Shown in pieces: positions 54,016 to 60,221 of a DNA stretch of 64,000 bases; within the stretch, counting starts at the first letter, position 1; each line of letters starts with the position of its first letter. The notes under the pieces are model-generated. The model ran no database searches and was not told the origin of the DNA. It saw only the letters and a program-made list of their open reading frames with translations. Made by a program: the position numbers and the translations under genes. The stretch is from Corallococcus macrosporus (GTDB lineage Bacteria > Myxococcota > Myxococcia > Myxococcales > Myxococcaceae): contig NZ_JAFIMU010000002.1 in NCBI RefSeq assembly GCF_017302985.1, positions 62,001 through 126,000 on the forward strand, read 5' to 3'.

Positions 54016-55221
54016 ATGAGCCTGGCGGAGCACCTCACGGAGCTGCGCTCGCGGCTCGTGAAGTGCTCGCTCGCGGTGCTCGTGCTGGGCGCCGTGTCGC
54101 TCATCTTCGCCAAGCCCATCTTCGGCGTGTTGATGCGGCCGGTGCTGGACGCGCTGCCCCCGGAGGGGCGCTCGCTCGTCTACACATCCGGCATCGAAGA
54201 GATCAACGTCCTGATGAAGGTGGGCGTGTACTGCGGCATCTTCCTCACCACGCCCGTCATCCTCTGGCAGATCTGGGGCTTCGTGGCGCCGGGGCTCTAC
54301 CCGGAGGAGCGCAAGTACGCGTCGCCCTTCGTGGTGCTGGGCTCCGTGGCCTTCATCGTGGGCTCGCTGTTCTGTTACTTCCTGGTGCTGCCCTCCATGT
54401 TCAAGTTCCTCCTCAACGAGGAGGAGACGCTCGCCCTGGAGCAGCGCATGGACACGGCGCGCATGGGCGCCGAGGACTCGCTGCGCTTCCTGCGCATTGG
54501 CGAGGTGGAGCGCGCCGGCCACGTGGCCAAGGAGACCAGCGCCGCGCTGACCGCCGTGGGCGAGGGCCAGGTGAAGGACCCGCAGGTGGCGACCGCGAAG
54601 AGCGTGGAGCTCACCGCGCGCCTCAAGGGCCTGGGCGACCTGCTGGACGCGGCGTCGGACGGGATGGGCGTCTCCGTGCGCGGCGTGCTGCGCCAGGCGG
54701 TGGAGAAGCGCGTGGAGGCGGTGACGGCCTTCGGCAAGAAGGACTACGTCGCGTCGGAGGCCGCCATGGACCAGGCGGCCAGCCTGCTCGCGGGCGTGGC
54801 GCCCACGCGCGCGGAGGAGATGTCCGGCCTGTGGCGGCTTCAGAAGGAGCTGGCCAAGGGCCACGCGGATGCCGAGGCCGCGCGCTGGACGCGGCCCATG
54901 CTGACGATGAACGAGCAGCTGTCGCTGGTGCTGCTGCTCATCCTCGCCTTCGGCGTCATCTTCGAGCTGCCGCTGGTGATGGCGCTCCTGGGCATCGTCG
55001 GAGTGGTGCAGTCGAAGTGGCTCTTCCGCTATCAGCGCCACGCGTTCGTGGTGTGCCTCATCGCGGCGGCGGTGCTGACGCCCACGGGTGACGTGGTGAA
55101 CCTGTCGCTCATGGCCGGTCCCATGCTGCTCTGCTACGAGCTGGGCGTGCTGGCGGTGTGGCTCATCGAGAAGCGCCGTGAGAAGGCGGAAGCCTCCACG
55201 GACATCACCCCGGCGGCTTAA
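54016..55221 (+). CDS. tatC: TatC with large periplasmic insertion
   Basis: This 401-residue protein is the core receptor of the twin-arginine export system. The N-terminal HLTELRSRL, the GFVAPGLYPEERKY loop after the second helix, and six membrane segments are all in place. Between the third and fourth helices, about residues 134-295 form a charged, helix-rich insert where a normal TatC (about 250 residues) has only 15-20. This loop faces the periplasm in known TatC topology. The ATG at 54016 lacks a good ribosome site, so coupling to tatB is likely. It is the second gene of tatB-tatC-TrkA-N. Confidence 0.92.
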   Translation: MSLAEHLTELRSRLVKCSLAVLVLGAVSLIFAKPIFGVLMRPVLDALPPEGRSLVYTSGIEEINVLMKVGVYCGIFLTTPVILWQIWGFVAPGLYPEERKYASPFVVLGSVAFIVGSLFCYFLVLPSMFKFLLNEEETLALEQRMDTARMGAEDSLRFLRIGEVERAGHVAKETSAALTAVGEGQVKDPQVATAKSVELTARLKGLGDLLDAASDGMGVSVRGVLRQAVEKRVEAVTAFGKKDYVASEAAMDQAASLLAGVAPTRAEEMSGLWRLQKELAKGHADAEAARWTRPMLTMNEQLSLVLLLILAFGVIFELPLVMALLGIVGVVQSKWLFRYQRHAFVVCLIAAAVLTPTGDVVNLSLMAGPMLLCYELGVLAVWLIEKRREKAEASTDITPAA

Positions 55222-55232
55222 GCTCTCCGCGC

Positions 55233-56324
55233 ATGAAGAGCCCCGCCGCGCGCCTGATGGTGGACCTGCGGTACCTGCGCGCGCTGTCGCGGAGGTTCCG
55301 CAGCACGCTGGTGCTGGCGGTGGTCCTCTTCGGGCTAGGGCCGGCCCTGTACCACTGGCGCTACGTGGGGCCGGGCGGGGACCGCATCTCCTACGGAGAG
55401 GCGCTGCACCACGTCTACTTCCTGCTCTTCGGCCAGCCGTCGCTGCCGTACGTGAGCGACTGGCTGGTGGAGCTGCTCAACATCCTCATCCCGCCGGTCA
55501 GCATCGCGCTGGTGGTGGATGGCGTGGTGCGCTTCGCGTACCTCTTCTTCGCGCGGCACAAGAACGACAAGGAGTGGGTCTCCGTGGTGTCCGAAACGAT
55601 GAAGGGCCACGTCGTGGTGTGCGGCGCGGGCCGCGTGGGCTACCGCGTGGTGACGCAGCTGCGGGAGATGGGCAAGGACGTCGTCGTGGTGGAGAAGCGC
55701 GAGGACGCGACGTTCGTGTCCGCGCTGCGCGACGAGAACGTGCCCCTGCTCATCGACGACACGCGCAGCCCGCTGTGCCTGCCGCGCACGCACGTGAAGA
55801 AGGCGTCCGCCATCGTCTGCGCCACGGACGACGACCTGGCGAACCTGAACATCGCGCTGGACGCGCGGCGGCTGAACCCCGGCATCCGCGTGGTCATCCG
55901 CCTGTTCGACGACGACCTGGGCGCGAAGGTGCGCGACACGTTCAAGGCGGAGGCCCTGTCCAGCTCCTCGCTGGCCGCGCCCGCCATGGCGCTGGCCGCG
56001 TTGGATCCGCGGCTCATCCATTCGTTCCGCATCGGCAAGCACCTGATGGTGGTGTCGCTGTTCGTGGTGCGCGACGGCCTGACGGGGATGAACGTGTCCC
56101 AGGTGCGCGACCGCTTCGGCGGCCTGGCGCTGTCGCTCATCCGGGGTGACACGGAGACGCTGCACCCCAACGGGGACGTGGTGCTCCAGGCGGGGGACCA
56201 GGTCACCATCCAGGCGTCCTATCCGGAGTACTGCGCCCTGCGCGCCTTCACCGGCGAGTCGGACGCGCCCGCGTACGCGGACCACGACAACTTCCTCATG
56301 CCGGGGTACCGCCCCACGGGGTGA
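55233..56324 (+). CDS. TrkA-N (RCK) protein with membrane domain
   Basis: This 363-residue protein has two N-terminal membrane segments (about residues 24-42 and 78-100) followed by an RCK/TrkA-N Rossmann domain (VVVCGAGRVGYRVV) and a C-terminal TrkA-C-like region. The layout is that of ligand-gated potassium channels, but the segment between the helices has no TVGYGD selectivity filter (it reads LLFGQPSLPY). It may have lost conduction and act as a sensor. It follows tatC by 11 bp. Its 3' end overlaps the converging quinone reductase gene by 29 bp. Confidence 0.78.
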   Translation: MKSPAARLMVDLRYLRALSRRFRSTLVLAVVLFGLGPALYHWRYVGPGGDRISYGEALHHVYFLLFGQPSLPYVSDWLVELLNILIPPVSIALVVDGVVRFAYLFFARHKNDKEWVSVVSETMKGHVVVCGAGRVGYRVVTQLREMGKDVVVVEKREDATFVSALRDENVPLLIDDTRSPLCLPRTHVKKASAIVCATDDDLANLNIALDARRLNPGIRVVIRLFDDDLGAKVRDTFKAEALSSSSLAAPAMALAALDPRLIHSFRIGKHLMVVSLFVVRDGLTGMNVSQVRDRFGGLALSLIRGDTETLHPNGDVVLQAGDQVTIQASYPEYCALRAFTGESDAPAYADHDNFLMPGYRPTG

Positions 56325-57123
56325 GCGGACGCTGCTTGGGTTCGCCCTCGCGCACCCGGTGGATGCGGGTGCCGGAGGCGCCCTCGCCGAGCCCGGGCTT
56401 CAGCACCTGCTGCGTGTCGTAGTGCCCGCCGTTCTGCCTGCGGAACGGGATGGGCGCGTCGGTGAACAGGCCGTCCAGCCGCGCCTTGAAGGCCTCCGCC
56501 ACGGCGGGCCACTGCTCCTCCTTCATGCGGTCGGACTGGTAGACCGTGAAGGACGGCAGGACGTCCATCCCCGGATAGAAGAGCACCCCGTGCTCGATGG
56601 GGAAGAGCAGGTCGTCCAGGGCGCCGTTGACGCCCCGGTCGGTGTAGTGCGGCGCGCGTCCGCCGATGGTGAGGGAGAGCATGGCGCGGCGGCCCATGAG
56701 CGTGCCCTCGCCGTAGCGGTCCCCCCAGCGGTCGCCGCCATGCACGCCCACGCCGTACGCGAAGCCCAGGGCGAAGACCCGGTCGATCCAGCCCTTGAGG
56801 ATGGCGGGCATGGAGAACCACCACAACGGGAACTGGAAGAGGACGGCGTTGGCCCAGAGCAGCTTCTGTTGCTCGGCGGTGATGTCCGCGGTCTGGGTGC
56901 CGTTGGCGTAGGCGGCCTTCGACGCGTGCTCGTAGAAGAGCCGCTCTCCGGCGGTGGAGGTGAGGAAGTCCTCGCCATCCGCGATGGCCTTCCAGCCCAT
57001 GGCGTAGAGGTCCGACACCTGGACCGCATGGCCTTGCGCCGTCAGGTGTTGCACCGCCAGGTTCTTCAGTGCGCCGTTGAGCGAGCGGGGTTCCGGATGG
57101 GCGTAGACGATGAGGACGTTCAT
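56296..57123 (-). CDS. NAD(P)H dehydrogenase (quinone)-type flavoprotein
   Basis: This 275-residue flavodoxin-fold enzyme belongs to the NQO1/KefF-like family, reducing quinones with NAD(P)H. It shows NVLIVYAHPEPRSLNGAL at the FMN/FAD-binding start, FPLWWFSMPAILKGWIDRVF, and the AMLSLTIGG segment. It probably detoxifies electrophilic quinones. The start at 57123 is the ATG before MNVLIVYAHPEP. The divergent HxlR regulator gene, 75 bp away, is the likely controller. Confidence 0.9.
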   Translation of the reverse strand: MNVLIVYAHPEPRSLNGALKNLAVQHLTAQGHAVQVSDLYAMGWKAIADGEDFLTSTAGERLFYEHASKAAYANGTQTADITAEQQKLLWANAVLFQFPLWWFSMPAILKGWIDRVFALGFAYGVGVHGGDRWGDRYGEGTLMGRRAMLSLTIGGRAPHYTDRGVNGALDDLLFPIEHGVLFYPGMDVLPSFTVYQSDRMKEEQWPAVAEAFKARLDGLFTDAPIPFRRQNGGHYDTQQVLKPGLGEGASGTRIHRVREGEPKQRPLTPWGGTPA

Positions 57124-57158
57124 GGCCCATGAGGTACGATTGCGGTTATTTTCACGCA

Positions 57159-57188
57159 AGTACGCACAAGTTTGGGCAGTACGTACAA
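57159..57188. promoter_or_regulatory. Direct-repeat operator candidate for HxlR regulator
   Basis: AGTACGCACAA (57159-57169) and AGTACGTACAA (57178-57188) are near-identical direct repeats with starts 19 bases apart, in the 75-bp divergent region between the quinone reductase and regulator genes. The region is unusually AT-rich. HxlR/MarR-type proteins often bind such sites to sense electrophiles; binding here is inferred. Confidence 0.5.
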
Positions 57189-57198
57189 AGAGGTAACC

Positions 57199-57543
57199 AT
57201 GAGCCGCAAACGTGACGACGACTCGAACACGAACTGCGCGGTGGAGGCGTCCCTCGGCGTCATTGGAGGACGGTGGAAGGGCGTGGTGCTGTACTGGTTG
57301 CTGAAGGGCACGCACCGCTTCGGTGAGCTGCGCAAGCGGCTGCCCAATTGCAGCCAGCGCATGCTGACGTTGCAGTTGCGCGAGCTGGAGGAAGACGGGC
57401 TGGTGAAGCGCACCGTCTACGCCCAGGTGCCGCCGCGCGTGGAGTACGAGCTCACCGCCTTCGGCCGTTCGCTGGAGCCGGTGCTCATCGGGCTGCGGGA
57501 CTGGGGTGAGAAGTACAAGCGCCGGTTGCAGCGCGCGGGGTGA
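57199..57543 (+). CDS. HxlR-family transcriptional regulator
   Basis: This 114-residue winged-helix protein has the HxlR signature: a conserved N-terminal cysteine (NTNCAVEASLGVIGGRWKG), RFGELRKRLPNCSQRMLTLQLRELEEDGLV, and YELTAFGRSLEPVL. The cysteine at residue 12 may sense oxidants or quinones, as in YodB/QorR. The ATG at 57199 follows AAAGAGGT. It is divergent from the quinone reductase gene, which it most likely represses. Confidence 0.92.
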   Translation: MSRKRDDDSNTNCAVEASLGVIGGRWKGVVLYWLLKGTHRFGELRKRLPNCSQRMLTLQLRELEEDGLVKRTVYAQVPPRVEYELTAFGRSLEPVLIGLRDWGEKYKRRLQRAG

Positions 57544-57601
57544 GGCTTGCGAGCGGGACCGCCGCCGATTAGGCAGGGCGCGCTTTCTTCCGGAGGCCGC
57601 C

Positions 57602-58522
57602 TTGCACCGTTCCGCCGTCGTCCTGGGTCTGCTGGCCGTTCTGTCCTCGGGGTGTGCGTCGTCCCCGCCGCGTCTGAAGGGGGCGCAGGTGACGCTGGCC
57701 TCGCACGCGGACGCGCGCGTGGGGACCTACGTGTCGTCTCCGTGGGGCTTCAGCACGTCGTCCTATTGGATTGAAGGGCCCACGGGGCTCATCCTGGTGG
57801 ACACGCAGTTCCTGCCGTCCGCGGCGGAGGAGTTCGTCACCTGGGCGGAGGCGGTGACGGGCAAGAAGGCGGAGCTGGCCATCGTGCTGCACGCCAACCC
57901 GGACAAGTTCAACGGCACGGACGTGCTGCGCAAGCGCGGCATCCGCGTGGTGACGAGCGAGCAGGTGCGCGCGGCCATCCCGGCCATCCACGAGAAGCGC
58001 ACGCGGGCGTTCGGCGCGCGCTATGCGCCGGACTACCCGACGTCGCTGCCGCTGCCGGACAGCTTCGGGAGCCAGACGGCGGAGCTGAGCGCGGGCGGAG
58101 TGACGGTGAAGGCGCACGTGCTGGGCGCGGGGTGCAGCGAAGCGCACGTGGTGGTGGAGTTCGACGGGCACGTGTTCCCCGGCGACCTGGTGGCGAACGA
58201 CGCGCACAGCTGGCTGGAGATGGGCCGCACGGAGGAGTGGCTCCAGCGGCTGGAGGAGCTGAAGGCGCTGCGCCCGAAGTGGGTGCACCCGGGGCGGGGG
58301 CCTTCCGGCGACGCGGGGCTGCTCGCGAGCGAACGGCAGTACCTGGAGCGCGTCATCGCGGAGGTCGCGGCGGAGAAGCCCCAGGGGCCGTTCACGGACA
58401 CGGCGGCGCAGCACATCCGCGCGCGCATCGAGGCGGCGTACCCGGGGCTGCGCTTCCCGGTGTTCCTCGACATCGGCCTGCCAGCGGAGTGGGAGCGGCA
58501 GTCACGGGTGGCCGCGCCCTGA
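57602..58522 (+). CDS. Lipoprotein with degenerate metallo-beta-lactamase fold
   Basis: This 306-residue lipoprotein (lipobox SSGC, Cys18) has an MBL-fold domain from about residue 40. The metal motif HxHxDH is altered to HANPDK, and the terminal ligand region reads VHPGRGP in place of PGHG; the aspartate in FPGDLVAND is kept. It may bind one metal or none. The start is TTG at 57602 with GGAGG 6 bases upstream. Relatives include class B beta-lactamases and hydrolases, but antibiotic hydrolysis is doubtful here. Confidence 0.78.
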   Translation: MHRSAVVLGLLAVLSSGCASSPPRLKGAQVTLASHADARVGTYVSSPWGFSTSSYWIEGPTGLILVDTQFLPSAAEEFVTWAEAVTGKKAELAIVLHANPDKFNGTDVLRKRGIRVVTSEQVRAAIPAIHEKRTRAFGARYAPDYPTSLPLPDSFGSQTAELSAGGVTVKAHVLGAGCSEAHVVVEFDGHVFPGDLVANDAHSWLEMGRTEEWLQRLEELKALRPKWVHPGRGPSGDAGLLASERQYLERVIAEVAAEKPQGPFTDTAAQHIRARIEAAYPGLRFPVFLDIGLPAEWERQSRVAAP

Positions 58523-58580
58523 GGAGCGCGGCTTCAGGGGCAGGACAGCGGCGTGTACGATGGGTCAGCCAGGAGCGTCA

Positions 58581-59222
58581 ATGTCGACAGGTCGGACGGC
58601 GGATGGTGGATATCAGGCAGGAGTGCGGCGCTCGTACGCGGTGGGCTCGGAGATGGCCTGGGCCGCCTGGGGCGAGGAGGCAGGACTCGTGCGCTGGGTG
58701 GGCGCGTGCTCGCAGCCGCTGACGCAAGGGGAGCAGGTCTCGCTTCCGGACGGCACGCGCCTCAAGGTGGTGCGCCGGGTTCCGCCCCAGCAGCTCCGGC
58801 TGCGCCTGGAGCGTGACGAGTGGCCCCGCGCTCGCACCGTGCAGCTTCGCGTGCTGCCGTCGGTGCATGGCGTCACCGTCGCGCTCCATGCGGAAGGACT
58901 GCCGGACGCGGAGGCTCGCGAGGAGACGCTGGCCCGGTGGACGCGTGCGCTGGAGAGCTGGGATGCGTTCTCCGGAAGGGCCGTGACGGTGAACCGGGAA
59001 GGGCCTCCGAAGCGTGAGCCCGCTGGGAAGAAGGGCGCCCGGAAGCCTCCCGCGCTGGAGGCAGGCCTCGCGAAGAAGGGCGCCGCCGAGCTGAAGAAGC
59101 ATGGCCCCGCGCGCGGGACGAAGAAGGCCGCGGCCACGAAGCAGCCCCGGGTGGCGAAGAAGCAGGCCGCGCCCGCGAAGAAGGCCGTGGCGAAGAAGAA
59201 GGCCCCTGCCCGGCGCCGGTGA
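58581..59222 (+). CDS. AHSA1-like domain with histone-H1-like tail
   Basis: This 213-residue protein has an N-terminal region (about residues 15-135) that resembles the SRPBCC/AHSA1 fold, with SEMAWAAWGEEAGLVRW and TVALHAEGLPDAEAREE. The last 75 residues are Lys/Ala/Pro-rich (AAPAKKAVAKKKAPARRR), like histone H1 tails, so nucleic acid binding is plausible. The combination is found in other myxobacteria to my knowledge; the role is unknown. The ATG at 58581 follows AGGAG; an ATG at 58560 would add 7 residues. Confidence 0.65.
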   Translation: MSTGRTADGGYQAGVRRSYAVGSEMAWAAWGEEAGLVRWVGACSQPLTQGEQVSLPDGTRLKVVRRVPPQQLRLRLERDEWPRARTVQLRVLPSVHGVTVALHAEGLPDAEAREETLARWTRALESWDAFSGRAVTVNREGPPKREPAGKKGARKPPALEAGLAKKGAAELKKHGPARGTKKAAATKQPRVAKKQAAPAKKAVAKKKAPARRR

Positions 59223-59239
59223 ACGCAGCGCGGGTGGTG

Positions 59240-59288
59240 ACCGGGGTTCGTGCGCCGATGACTCCAGTCACCAGGGACGAGCCCCGGT
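59240..59288. terminator. Stem-loop after the Lys-rich protein gene
   Basis: ACCGGGGTTCGT (59240-59251) and ACGAGCCCCGGT (59277-59288) pair with one G-U position around a 25-base loop that contains a smaller TGACT/AGTCA dyad. It lies 18 bases after the stop. Confidence 0.6.
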
Positions 59289-59361
59289 GCGCCCCACCGT
59301 GGCTCCCGCTTCCTCAAGGACATCAACCACTTGGCTTGCGGTGGATGTCCGCCAAGGGGTT

Positions 59362-59375
59362 GGCATGTCCCCTGC
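59362..59375 (+). promoter_or_regulatory. Sigma-54 (-24/-12) promoter
   Basis: The stretch TTGGCATG-TCCC-CTGCT has the invariant GG at 59362-59363 and GC at 59374-59375 with exactly ten bases between, and follows the TGGCACG-N4-TTGCT consensus closely. Transcription should begin near 59387, giving a 37-base leader before the ATG at 59424. This predicts control by an enhancer-binding protein. Confidence 0.72.
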
Positions 59376-59423
59376 TGTAGGTGTTCCTCGTCAGCAGCAC
59401 TCAAGCTCTCGAGGAAAACCCCC

Positions 59424-60218
59424 ATGGTCATCGCGCCCGGCGCCCCCCGCCTCCCTTCTTCCTCCCGCATCCCCTCCCAGGACCTCGGTCTCAGCCCGGA
59501 GGCCATGTCCGCTGGCCGCGTGCAGGGCGGTGGCTGCCAGAAGCCCGGGTCGGGCTTCGCGTCCCGGTTCCAGCAGGACGGCTTCAGCGCGGGCCCCGCG
59601 AAGGGCGCGCAGTTCAAGCAGTTCATGGAGGGGCTCACCGAGGTGGTGAAGGAGCTCCAGCAGGTCGTCCAGACGCTCCAGGCCACCATGGGCGGTGCCA
59701 ATGCCGCCACGGGCGGCGTCGACGGCGCCCAGGGCCCGTCCGGCGTGTCCGGTGCGTCCAGCAAGGACGGCACGCCGGGCACGGGCGGCGCGTCCGGCGC
59801 GGGTGACTCGTTCCAGGCGGACTCCGCTCAGTCGGCCGGCGCCACGGGCGACATGCCGAAGGGCGAGGTGGGTGACTGGATCAAGCAGGCCATGGAGATC
59901 CTCAAGGCCGCGGGCGTCCCGGTGGACAAGATGAACCCCCAGGACATCGCGAAGATCATCGAGCACGAGTCCAGCGGCAACCCGAACGCCATCAACCTGA
60001 CGGACCAGAACGCGAAGGACGGCCACCCCTCCATCGGCCTGATGCAGACCATCCAGCCGACGTTCGACGCGTTCAAGCTCCCGGGTCACGACAACATCCG
60101 CAACCCGGTGGACAACATCATCGCGGCCGTGCGCTACGCGGTGGACCGCTACGGCTCCGTGTCCAACACCCCGGGCATCCAGGCGATGAACGGCGGCAGC
60201 GGCTACGTGGGCTACTGA
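59424..60218 (+). CDS. Lytic-transglycosylase-like protein without Sec signal
   Basis: This 264-residue protein has a C-terminal lysozyme-like transglycosylase domain (about residues 145-264) with the catalytic glutamate in IIEHESSGNPNAINL and IGLMQTIQPTFDAF, plus AVRYAVDRYG. The N-terminal half is low-complexity (Gly/Ala/Ser-rich). No signal peptide or membrane segment is present, so it must be released by another route or act as cargo of a secretion system. The ATG at 59424 follows GAGGA. A sigma-54 promoter lies 50 bases upstream. Confidence 0.82.
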   Translation: MVIAPGAPRLPSSSRIPSQDLGLSPEAMSAGRVQGGGCQKPGSGFASRFQQDGFSAGPAKGAQFKQFMEGLTEVVKELQQVVQTLQATMGGANAATGGVDGAQGPSGVSGASSKDGTPGTGGASGAGDSFQADSAQSAGATGDMPKGEVGDWIKQAMEILKAAGVPVDKMNPQDIAKIIEHESSGNPNAINLTDQNAKDGHPSIGLMQTIQPTFDAFKLPGHDNIRNPVDNIIAAVRYAVDRYGSVSNTPGIQAMNGGSGYVGY

Positions 60219-60221
60219 GCC

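Noticed and set aside
51073-55041. A 1322-codon minus-strand frame across the chemoreceptor, MFS and tat genes
   Set aside because: His/Arg/Gln-rich composition with no domain; the plus-strand genes have full motifs.
57602-58522. Calling the MBL lipoprotein a beta-lactamase resistance gene
   Set aside because: Key zinc ligands are altered, so the activity cannot be supported.
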